Part shown: one piece after another, positions 30,367 through 36,668 of the stretch
Numbering within the stretch: position 1 is the first letter of the stretch
Layout: each line of letters begins with the position of its first letter
From: an uncultured Fidelibacterota bacterium
GTDB lineage: Bacteria; Fidelibacterota; Marinisomatia; Marinisomatales; Marinisomataceae
Reading direction: 5' to 3'
Assembly (NCBI GenBank): GCA_902624575.1
Contig: CACNXV010000006.1
Location: forward strand, 1 to 36,668
DNA: 36,668 nucleotides
The notes under the pieces: generated by a model
Seen by the model: the letters and a program-made list of their open reading frames with translations, nothing else
Told to the model about the DNA's origin: nothing
Databases searched by the model: none
Program-made: the position numbers and the translations under genes

Positions 30367-31764
30367 ATGAGAAATTTAATATTTGTTATTTCAATTTTTC
30401 TTATCATAGCATGCAATACATCAAACGAAAATATAAATATTGAGAAAAAATATAATATTTATATCAGCAAATTATCAGATAAAGAAATTGAAGAAAATTT
30501 AAAAAAGGGTTTAAAACCTATTGCTGTTAAAGACAACATTGATGTTGTAGGCTTCGCTAATACTGCAGGATCAAAAGCATTGGAAAATAATTTTCCAGAA
30601 AAAAATGCTTTTTTAGCTCAAAAACTGATTGATAACGGTTACTTCATTATTGGTAAAACAAATCTGTCAGAATGGGCTAACTTTCGTTCTTCTTCCTCAA
30701 CAAGCGGTTGGTCTAGTATGGGAGGTCAAACTATTAACCCTTATGGTGAAATGAGAACTCCATGTGGTTCTAGTTCTGGTTCTGGAGTTGTAGTTGCAAC
30801 TGGACTCGTTAATGTAGCAATTGGTACAGAAACCAACGGATCAGTAAGCTGCCCTTCTTCTGTTAATGGTATTGTTGGCATTAAGCCAACAGTTGGACTT
30901 GTTAGTAGATCAGGAATTATTCCAATCTCTTCAACGCAAGACACTGCTGGGCCAATGGCTAATTCGGTTATCTCTGCAGCCAAAGTATTAGAAGCCATTT
31001 CTGGTATTGATCCAAATGATTCAGCAACATTGAATATTCCTAAAGATTTTAATTTCAATTTTACTTCTGATTTAAATAATGCAAGTCTTGCTGGAAAAAG
31101 ATTTGGACTCTTACCAACTGGTAGTATGAATTCCGATGGAAAATTAATGTTAAAGAAAATAAGGATGATGCTTGAAAAAGCTGGAGCAATTGTTGTAGAT
31201 ATTGATGATAATAGAGAATATCCTGGTCCAGAAGAATTGCTTGTATTATTATATGAATTTAAGGTTGGTTTAGAACAATATTTGGCAAGCTCAAATTCAG
31301 AATTTAAAACTCTTGATGAATTAATTGCTTTTAATGAAGAGAATAAAGATGATGTACTAAAACACTTTGATCAAAGCCATTTTTATGACAGCAATGAAAC
31401 AACTTCTCAAAGAGAGGAATACTTAATTGCTCTTGAACGCGTTTTACAAACCAGAGATGAAATTGATAGCTTTATTGAAAAATATGATATTGAAGCTTTA
31501 GTTGGTTTGTCATGGAGTCCCGCATGGGCAATTAACCATGATGGTGGTGATGACGAAGCAATAGCAGAATATAAATTCTGGGTTAATGGTAGCTTTGCAG
31601 CAATGGCTGGATACCCCCATGTTACTATCCCCTTTAACTATGTAGATGACCTACCTATTGGAATGTCATTTATAGGTTCAAAATGGGATGATAAAAAGCT
31701 CATTGAACTGGCATACGCTGCTGAGCAAATTATTAACTTTCAACCTAAACCAAATATAAAATGA
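30367..31764 (+). CDS. Amidase-signature-family lipoprotein
   Basis: A 465-residue exported amidase. A lipobox 'IIAC' (Cys16) follows a hydrophobic signal. The amidase-signature triad is present: Lys55 in 'PIAVKDNID', cis-Ser in 'PCGSSSGSG' (132-140) and nucleophile Ser159 in 'GTETNGSVSCPSS' (153-165). Members cleave amides such as aryl-acylamides, nicotinamide or peptide amides. GatA is excluded by the export signal and by the absence of gatB and gatC. It starts after a Shine-Dalgarno of AAGGA. The downstream small membrane ORF overlaps its stop by 4 bp. Confidence 0.87.
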   Translation: MRNLIFVISIFLIIACNTSNENINIEKKYNIYISKLSDKEIEENLKKGLKPIAVKDNIDVVGFANTAGSKALENNFPEKNAFLAQKLIDNGYFIIGKTNLSEWANFRSSSSTSGWSSMGGQTINPYGEMRTPCGSSSGSGVVVATGLVNVAIGTETNGSVSCPSSVNGIVGIKPTVGLVSRSGIIPISSTQDTAGPMANSVISAAKVLEAISGIDPNDSATLNIPKDFNFNFTSDLNNASLAGKRFGLLPTGSMNSDGKLMLKKIRMMLEKAGAIVVDIDDNREYPGPEELLVLLYEFKVGLEQYLASSNSEFKTLDELIAFNEENKDDVLKHFDQSHFYDSNETTSQREEYLIALERVLQTRDEIDSFIEKYDIEALVGLSWSPAWAINHDGGDDEAIAEYKFWVNGSFAAMAGYPHVTIPFNYVDDLPIGMSFIGSKWDDKKLIELAYAAEQIINFQPKPNIK

Positions 31765-31877
31765 CTCAATATTTAGAAATAGCGCTGATTGCATTGATGG
31801 CCTTTTTTATATTATCCATCATATTGATTATTATCAGAGATTTAATAAGAAGCATTATTGATAAATTCAGGAAATAA
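31761..31877 (+). CDS. 38-aa single-pass membrane protein downstream of amidase
   Basis: A 38-codon frame from ATG at 31761 overlaps the amidase stop by 4 bp (ATGA). It codes 'MTQYLE', then a hydrophobic span 'IALIALMAFFILSIILIII', then a basic helix 'RDLIRSIIDKFRK'. A single-pass topology with the C terminus inside is predicted. Translational coupling to the amidase makes it likely to be real. It ends exactly before the convergent redoxin gene. Confidence 0.68.
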   Translation: MTQYLEIALIALMAFFILSIILIIIRDLIRSIIDKFRK

Positions 31878-32429
31878 CTACTTCCACTTAATATTGCAGC
31901 CCATAGAAGGTTTTTGAATTTCATTCAAACCTTCATTGTTTAATGCTAATTGAATAGCTTTTCGAAGATCTTCGCCCGTTACTTTAACATCTTTACCTGG
32001 AGACGAACTATCAAGTCTTCCTCGATAAATCAATGTACTTATCTTATCAAATAAATAGAACTCTGGAGTACACTCTGCCATTAAGCTTTTTGCAACACTT
32101 TGATTATCATCAAACAAGTAAGGAAAGTTTAGCTTTAAATCGTTGAATAGATTTTTCATTTCTTCTGGACCATCTTGAGGGTAGTTATTTATATCATTTG
32201 AGCTAATAGCTACAAAGTTAATTTCTTTCCCAAAATCCCTCCATAATCGCACTATCTCATCATGATAGTGGATTACATAAGGACAATGATTACAAATGAC
32301 CATAATAATAGAATTTTTTCCATTTGATAATACACTTGAATCAAACATAGATTCGTCTAAAACATTCTTTAATTCAAATGATGGCATTTTTGTGCCAAGT
32401 GGAAGCATTGATGAATATGTTAAAGCCAT
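31878..32429 (-). CDS. Redoxin/thioredoxin-like protein
   Basis: A 183-residue protein of the AhpC/TSA-like thioredoxin superfamily. It has the CxxC motif 'ICNHCPYV' (Cys46, Cys49), a further conserved Cys120 in 'AECTPEFYLFD' and a C-terminal 'SMGCNIKWK'. 'CNHCPYV' and 'GCNIKWK' together are typical of a widespread family of cytosolic redoxins of uncertain role. No signal peptide is present. The start is preceded by AGGAGAT, a good Shine-Dalgarno. It lies 8 bp downstream of the DUF4149 gene. Confidence 0.85.
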   Translation of the reverse strand: MALTYSSMLPLGTKMPSFELKNVLDESMFDSSVLSNGKNSIIMVICNHCPYVIHYHDEIVRLWRDFGKEINFVAISSNDINNYPQDGPEEMKNLFNDLKLNFPYLFDDNQSVAKSLMAECTPEFYLFDKISTLIYRGRLDSSSPGKDVKVTGEDLRKAIQLALNNEGLNEIQKPSMGCNIKWK

Positions 32430-32437
32430 TATATCTC

Positions 32438-32830
32438 CTAAAAAATTATTAAGTATGAATGAAAAAATAATATCAACATTGTAGTCAAGACACTGATGGA
32501 ATGTAAAAATCTAAATTTTTTATTATTACCTTCATCCCTGCTTTTATTCGTTGCTGGTATTATTAAAAAGTTAATAGTCATCAATAAAAAAGTTATGACA
32601 TAGGCAACTTGATTTATTAAATCACTATTGATCAAAATTGATGCTATAGTCATATAAAAACCCATAAATGCGATGATTTTAAAAAGTTTAGGGAAAATAT
32701 TTCTTATTATCTTTCCTGCATTTTTCTCATCTAACGTTGAAAAAATCGTTGGAGCAATTACACTTGACTGAAAAATTATCATACCAACAATAATTCCTGA
32801 TAAAAAAGTATTAATATTTTCCAACATCAT
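32438..32830 (-). CDS. DUF4149-like membrane protein
   Basis: A 130-residue protein with four hydrophobic helices. It has the DUF4149/TMEM205 pattern, with a first helix containing 'GIIVGMIIFQSSVIAPTIF', a charged loop ending 'RNIFPKLFKI', and a His before the last helix ('FLHSISVLTTM'). Its function is unknown. It lies 9 bp after the flavodoxin-fold gene and 8 bp before the redoxin gene, so the three likely share a transcript with a redox theme. Confidence 0.78.
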   Translation of the reverse strand: MMLENINTFLSGIIVGMIIFQSSVIAPTIFSTLDEKNAGKIIRNIFPKLFKIIAFMGFYMTIASILINSDLINQVAYVITFLLMTINFLIIPATNKSRDEGNNKKFRFLHSISVLTTMLILFFHSYLIIF

Positions 32831-32839
32831 CTTAATATT

Positions 32840-33415
32840 TTAGCGTACATCTTTTCTAATATCTCTAGCTACTGTACGTAGATATTTTTTTCTTTTTTTA
32901 TCGCTAACTGCTGGTACAGACCAAAATTGCTTGGTTTTTGTCCAAAGAGACAACTTCCAACCAAATACAAATGAAAAAACACCCATTACAAGTCTTAATT
33001 TCACTGAGTTTAAATACAAAGTAATAACAGGCAAAGCTGGTGCACCATGAGTAATGTATGTTCGAACTTGCTTGTTTTTTAAATACGGCTTTGGAATTGC
33101 ATAGATTTTGGTAATATTTATAAATTTGAAAGCAAACTCTGGTGTGAAAACTTCATCAAAAAAATTTTCTGTTTTTGGAGTTAACCTGAACCACCAAACT
33201 GGAGAAACAAAATATAACCTATCAGACCATGTAACTAATTCTTGATACTTTTTAACTAAGTCCTTTCTTTGAATACTCTCATCTTCGTGATAAAGATCAA
33301 TGACTTCAATTTGTTGTTTATCACTCTTTTGAAGCTCGGTTTTTATAGTCTGAAATATACCATTATAACAAAATGAATTTTTATCTGGATGTCCAACTAT
33401 TATTAAATTTTTCAT
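32840..33415 (-). CDS. NAD(P)H dehydrogenase (quinone)/flavodoxin-fold family protein
   Basis: A 191-residue flavodoxin-like protein of the NQO1/KefF/MdaB type. 'IIVGHPDKNSFCYNGIF' is the FMN/FAD phosphate-binding loop and 'FVSPVWWFRLTPKTENFFDE' is the conserved central motif ('P-x-W-W-x-x-x-P'). 'YITHGAPALP' lies where the family has its glycine loop. Enzymes of this group reduce quinones by two electrons at the cytosolic side. It begins a short run with DUF4149 and redoxin genes. Confidence 0.87.
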   Translation of the reverse strand: MKNLIIVGHPDKNSFCYNGIFQTIKTELQKSDKQQIEVIDLYHEDESIQRKDLVKKYQELVTWSDRLYFVSPVWWFRLTPKTENFFDEVFTPEFAFKFINITKIYAIPKPYLKNKQVRTYITHGAPALPVITLYLNSVKLRLVMGVFSFVFGWKLSLWTKTKQFWSVPAVSDKKRKKYLRTVARDIRKDVR

Positions 33416-33422
33416 TTTATTC

Positions 33423-33506
33423 CTATTGAAACATTAAGTGAAAAATAAATACCAAAAAAAATATAACAAAGCCTATTGCAATAATATTGAATACTTTATC
33501 AATCAT
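33423..33506 (-). CDS. Putative 27-aa membrane peptide
   Basis: A 27-codon frame (MIDKVF, then a hydrophobic span 'IIAIGFVIFFLVFIFHLMF') lies between tRNA-Ser and the flavodoxin-fold gene, read towards the latter. There is no clear Shine-Dalgarno, only 'GGTATAAA'. In this AT-rich DNA a hydrophobic frame of this size could be chance. It is listed because the same design recurs elsewhere in the window. Confidence 0.35.
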   Translation of the reverse strand: MIDKVFNIIAIGFVIFFLVFIFHLMFQ

Positions 33507-33518
33507 TTTATACCTTTG

Positions 33519-33605
33519 CGGAGAGAGAGGGATTCGAACCCTCGATACCCTTACGAGTATAACACCTTAGCAGGGTGCCGCTTTCAGCCACTCAGCCACC
33601 TCTCC
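33519..33605 (-). tRNA. tRNA-Ser (anticodon GCT)
   Basis: An 87-nt class II tRNA on the minus strand: acceptor GGAGAGG/TCTCTCC (last pair G-U), anticodon stem CACC/GGTG around the loop CTGCTAA (anticodon GCT, serine AGY codons), a long variable arm and T-arm GAGGG-TTCGAAT-CCCTC. The discriminator is G; CCA is not encoded. Confidence 0.95.
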
Positions 33606-33635
33606 AAGCATGTGTAATTTACATCAGCAAAACAA

Positions 33636-34607
33636 TTATGCCGAAAGAAAAGATACCAATTTATCTTTCAAAATATCCAAACCATCTCTACTTATAGATG
33701 ATATATCAATAAAGTCTTCAGAAAAATTGCTCCAATTTTTTTCAATCTTACTCGAAATTGTATCAATTTTTGTTCTAATTATTAGCCTCTTTTTATCTAA
33801 TAAATTTTTATTGAAATTTCCTAATTCATCAATCAGTTGATTATATATTTTCTGAGGATTTTCTTCATTGCAATCAATTAAAAATAATAGGATTTTATTT
33901 CTCTCAATATGTCTTAGAAATTGATGACCTAAACCCTTCCCTTCGCTTGCTCCCTCAATTAAACCAGGTATATCAGCCATAACAAAAGATTGGTAATCTC
34001 CGTATTTAACAATACCTAAATGTGGTTGTAAAGTTGTAAAAGGATAATCAGCTATTTTTGGTTTAGCAGTAGTCATAACTGATAATAAAGTCGACTTTCC
34101 TGCATTAGGTAAACCAACTAAACCAACATCAGCTAAAACTTTTAATTCTAATTCAACAACAATCCTTTTTCCTTTTTCACCTTCCTGTGAAAATCTAGGA
34201 GTTTGTTGAGTGGATGACTTGAAATGATAGTTTCCTTTTCCACCAATACCCCCTTCGCAGATAATATGCGAATGATTTTCTTTTATTAGATCTTTAATGA
34301 TTGTATTGTTCTCAAAATCCTTGATAACAGTCCCGCATGGAACCTCAATTATTAAGTCTTCTCCGGACTTTCCGGTTTTCTTATTGGAACCTCCAGCCTG
34401 GCCGCTTTTAGCCTTATAAAGTCTTCTGTATCTGATATCTTGCAAGGTATGTAGATTAGAATTGGTGGAGAAAACTATATTTCCGCCTTTTCCTCCGTCA
34501 CCACCACTTGGACCGCCTTTATCGATGTATTTTTCTCTGTGAAATGCTACAGCACCCTTTCCACCGTTGCCAGCTTGCAACTCAATTTTTGCATAATCGA
34601 TAAACAT
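33636..34607 (-). CDS. obg: GTPase Obg/CgtA
   Basis: A 323-residue essential ribosome-associated GTPase. The N-terminal glycine-rich Obg fold (about 1-158) contains 'GGPSGGDGGKGGNIVF', and the G domain starts with the P-loop 'GLPNAGKST' (about 165-173). Further G motifs are 'ADIPGLIEGASEGKGLGHQF' and a 'RTKID' in place of NKxD. There is no C-terminal OCT domain, as in many Gram-negative Obg proteins. It acts in 50S subunit assembly. It lies 9 bp after icd. Confidence 0.96.
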   Translation of the reverse strand: MFIDYAKIELQAGNGGKGAVAFHREKYIDKGGPSGGDGGKGGNIVFSTNSNLHTLQDIRYRRLYKAKSGQAGGSNKKTGKSGEDLIIEVPCGTVIKDFENNTIIKDLIKENHSHIICEGGIGGKGNYHFKSSTQQTPRFSQEGEKGKRIVVELELKVLADVGLVGLPNAGKSTLLSVMTTAKPKIADYPFTTLQPHLGIVKYGDYQSFVMADIPGLIEGASEGKGLGHQFLRHIERNKILLFLIDCNEENPQKIYNQLIDELGNFNKNLLDKKRLIIRTKIDTISSKIEKNWSNFSEDFIDISSISRDGLDILKDKLVSFLSA

Positions 34608-34616
34608 AGTAAGAAA

Positions 34617-35879
34617 TTAAAATTTACTGATGATTTCATCGCCAAATTCAGAGCATTTTAGCAATGTTGCGTTTTCCATCAACCTATGGAAGTCATAAGT
34701 AACTTTTTTATTAAATATTGCTTTTTCAAGAGCATATTCTATTGAACCAGCTGCTTCTTTCCATCCAATGTAATTTAACATCATAACAGCAGATAAGATA
34801 ACCGATGATGGGTTAACTTTATCTAAACCAGCATATTTTGGTGCAGTTCCATGTGTTGCTTCAAAAATAGCATGTCCGGTTTTGTAGTTGATATTAGCAC
34901 CAGGTGCAATTCCAATACCTCCAACTGCTGCGGCAGCAGAGTCAGATAAATAATCTCCGTTTAAATTCATTGTCGCAATGACATCATATTCATTAGGTCT
35001 TAAAAGGATCTGTTGAAGAAATGCATCTGCGATAACATCCTTAATGATTATTTTTCCATCTAAAACAGCCTTTTTTTGTGCTGAATTTGCAGCTTCAGTT
35101 CCTTTTTCTTCTTGAATTCTGTCATACTGAGCCCATGTAAAAACCTTATCTCCATAATGCTCTTCAGCATGAGCATAAGTCCACTTTTTGAAGTATCCCT
35201 CTGTAAACTTCATAATATTACCTTTGTGAACAATAGTTACTGATCTTCTATTATTATCAATAGCATAGTTTAGGGCTGAATCAAATAACCTGATGGATCC
35301 TTCCTTTGAGATAGGTTTTAGTCCAAAAGAGCTTGTATCCGGAAACCTTATTTTTTTGGCTTGGCCGAAATCTTCCATTAGTTCAATAATTTTCTTTGCT
35401 TCATCAGTTCCGTTTTCAAATTCTATTCCAGCATAAACGTCTTCAGTATTTTCTCTAAAAAGTACGAAGTCAACTCTGTGAGGATTTAATATAGCTGCTG
35501 GAGTTCCTCGAAACCATCTTACAGGTCTTACACAAGCATACAAATCTAACTCTTTTCTTAAAGCAACATTTAAAGAACGAATTCCACCACCGATGGGTGT
35601 TGTTAAAGGACCTTTCAGACCTACAAGATGAGTCCTTAGTGTTTCTAGAGTTTGCTCAGGTAACCATTCACCAGACTCTTTAAAAGACTTTTCACCGCAA
35701 AGAACCTCCAACCATTCAATCTTCCTTGCACCATGATAGGTGTGTTCAACAGCAGCATCTATAACTCTTTTTGATGCAGCCCAAATATCTGGCCCAATGC
35801 CGTCACCCTCAATAAATGGAATTATCGGATTATCTGAAACAATAAGTTTTCCATCTTTAATTTTAATTTTTTGAGCCAT
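34617..35879 (-). CDS. icd: Isocitrate dehydrogenase (NADP+)
   Basis: A 420-residue homodimeric TCA-cycle enzyme of the E. coli type (416 residues). The substrate loop '[20 protein letters not shown]' includes the Ser equivalent to the AceK-phosphorylated one, followed by '[13 protein letters not shown]'. The cofactor site has '[10 protein letters not shown]' (Lys-Tyr) and 'VTYDFHRLM' (Tyr and Arg), the four residues that choose NADP+ over NAD+. No glyoxylate-shunt or aceK gene is in the window. It overlaps coaD by 1 bp and precedes obg. Confidence 0.96.
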   Translation of the reverse strand: MAQKIKIKDGKLIVSDNPIIPFIEGDGIGPDIWAASKRVIDAAVEHTYHGARKIEWLEVLCGEKSFKESGEWLPEQTLETLRTHLVGLKGPLTTPIGGGIRSLNVALRKELDLYACVRPVRWFRGTPAAILNPHRVDFVLFRENTEDVYAGIEFENGTDEAKKIIELMEDFGQAKKIRFPDTSSFGLKPISKEGSIRLFDSALNYAIDNNRRSVTIVHKGNIMKFTEGYFKKWTYAHAEEHYGDKVFTWAQYDRIQEEKGTEAANSAQKKAVLDGKIIIKDVIADAFLQQILLRPNEYDVIATMNLNGDYLSDSAAAAVGGIGIAPGANINYKTGHAIFEATHGTAPKYAGLDKVNPSSVILSAVMMLNYIGWKEAAGSIEYALEKAIFNKKVTYDFHRLMENATLLKCSEFGDEIISKF

Positions 35880-36364
35880 TATCTCCCCTTTACCTTATCT
35901 AGCAGGCGTTTTTCAACGTTTTCTGGAACGAATTTTTTTAAATCTGTTTTATATTCTGCTAATTCTCTAATTATGGTGGAATTTAAATGAAGAAATCTTT
36001 CATTTGAAACCATTAAAATTGTTGAGATTTTATCGCTTATTCCATGATTAACGTTTGCCATTTGAAATTCAAGCTCAAAGTCACTGACATGACGTAAACC
36101 TCTAATTATTGCAACTGCTTCTTTTTCTTCTGCAAATTTCACAACCAAATTATTTGGGTTAGAAAAAGCATATACATTTTTTAAATCACTTGTACACTCA
36201 GATATCATTTCAACCCTTTCTTCATGCGTAAATAAAGGATTTTTGTGGAGATTATCAGATACACACATATAAACTTCATCAAATAATTTTGAAGCTCTTC
36301 TTGCAATATCAATATGACCATAATGAATAGGGTCAAAAGTTCCTGGATATATTATTCTTTTCAT
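35879..36364 (-). CDS. coaD: Phosphopantetheine adenylyltransferase
   Basis: A 161-residue enzyme of coenzyme A synthesis that transfers AMP from ATP to 4'-phosphopantetheine. The opening '[20 protein letters not shown]' contains the nucleotidyltransferase T/HxGH motif, and '[18 protein letters not shown]' and '[18 protein letters not shown]' are equally typical. A TTG three codons upstream could extend the frame, but the ATG at 36364 forms an ATGA overlap with the rsmD stop and fits family starts, so I use it. Confidence 0.96.
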   Translation of the reverse strand: MKRIIYPGTFDPIHYGHIDIARRASKLFDEVYMCVSDNLHKNPLFTHEERVEMISECTSDLKNVYAFSNPNNLVVKFAEEKEAVAIIRGLRHVSDFELEFQMANVNHGISDKISTILMVSNERFLHLNSTIIRELAEYKTDLKKFVPENVEKRLLDKVKGR

Positions 36365-36666
36365 TTTTCCCAATATAATAATTTTGTATCACCAAATTTA
36401 GCAATTTTATTGCATCCTTCAACGGATTCATTTGCTGAACACTCCATTACAAAAATACCATTTGGATTTAATTTTTTTAAAGCTTCAGTGGCAAATTCAT
36501 TTACATTTAAATGTCCATATGGAGGATCTGCAAAAATAATATCATATTTATCGCACTTTTTTATGAATCTACTTGCGTCTCTTTTAAAGAAAATGAATTC
36601 TTCGAAATCAAAAATTTCTGCATTTTTTATAATATTGTTAAGATATTTACTATTTAATTCAACAAA
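36361..36666 (-). CDS. rsmD: 16S rRNA (guanine-966-N2)-methyltransferase, C-terminal part
   Basis: A frame of 101 residues runs off the right edge of the window. It contains the N6/N2-methylase motif 'IIFADPPYG' and the C-terminal pattern 'ALKKLNPNGIFVMECS' of RsmD. Its usual partner coaD follows, with a 4-bp ATGA overlap. RsmD methylates G966 of 16S rRNA. The N-terminal SAM-binding part lies outside the window. Confidence 0.9.
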   Translation of the reverse strand, partial: FVELNSKYLNNIIKNAEIFDFEEFIFFKRDASRFIKKCDKYDIIFADPPYGHLNVNEFATEALKKLNPNGIFVMECSANESVEGCNKIAKFGDTKLLYWEK

Positions 36667-36668
36667 TG

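Noticed and set aside
30741-31058. 105-codon minus-strand frame inside the amidase
   Set aside because: Antisense to the Ser/Gly-rich catalytic core; the Pro/Thr-rich translation is a mirror of those codons.

Overview
The window looks like a piece of the chromosome of an uncultivated, AT-rich, Gram-negative marine bacterium. Evidence for a diderm cell: several lipobox lipoproteins, RlpA, a TPR lipoprotein with the 'CAYFNTFYNA' start, and a CtpA-type protease. Small intergenic gaps, many 1-23 bp overlaps, short proteins and no insertion sequences fit a streamlined genome. The gene set, above all the membrane cluster around a MutL-type ASKHA ATPase, makes me suspect Candidatus Marinimicrobia (SAR406) or a nearby FCB-group lineage. 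That is inference from remembered families, not from a search.

Layout. (1) 1-6260, mostly minus: end of an unidentified plus-strand gene, a cupin lipoprotein, an FMO-like monooxygenase, a zincless-finger Fpg/Nei glycosylase, a YdjA-type nitroreductase, ferrochelatase with a DUF454 protein, a Cys-rich HxlR regulator divergent from a CDGSH Fe-S protein, and a haloalkane-dehalogenase-like hydrolase. (2) 6261-8195: a small membrane ORF, tRNA-Val(GAC), an SDR with a hydrophobic leader, and a plus-strand cupredoxin-like lipoprotein with a GGGNN repeat linker. (3) 8189-25856: one uninterrupted minus-strand run. Read in transcription order it has a TPR lipoprotein, PyrD, RlpA, a diacylglycerol-kinase-like protein, CdsA, then a seven-gene cluster (MutL-like ATPase, hybrid-barrel/KOW protein, 89-aa protein, DUF6754-like membrane protein, three more membrane proteins), then lysine 6-aminotransferase, RsmI, Tmk, CtpA, an ILVBL-like ThDP enzyme and a DoxX protein. 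(4) 25874-27649, plus: BolA and a photolyase of the FeS-BCP family that has lost its cluster cysteines. (5) 27636-30348, minus: a six-gene operon (membrane protein, XRE regulator, MORN-repeat protein, CPBP protease, CxxS thioredoxin-like protein, 44-aa membrane protein) behind a promoter-operator palindrome. (6) 30367-31877, plus: lipoprotein amidase plus a 38-aa membrane protein. (7) 31878-36668, minus: a redoxin, DUF4149, a flavodoxin-fold oxidoreductase, a tiny membrane ORF, tRNA-Ser(GCT), Obg, Icd, CoaD and the end of RsmD.

The best candidate for an undescribed system is the cluster at 14567-21172. Seven overlapping or nearly abutting genes combine a cytosolic ASKHA-fold ATPase of the glutamate-mutase MutL family with a barrel/KOW protein and several integral membrane proteins, with no mutase or B12 gene nearby. 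I read it as a membrane-anchored ATP-dependent complex of unknown function. Other points worth checking are the clusterless photolyase, the zincless glycosylase, the Cys-for-Ser dihydroorotate dehydrogenase, the self-regulated XRE operon and four small membrane ORFs.
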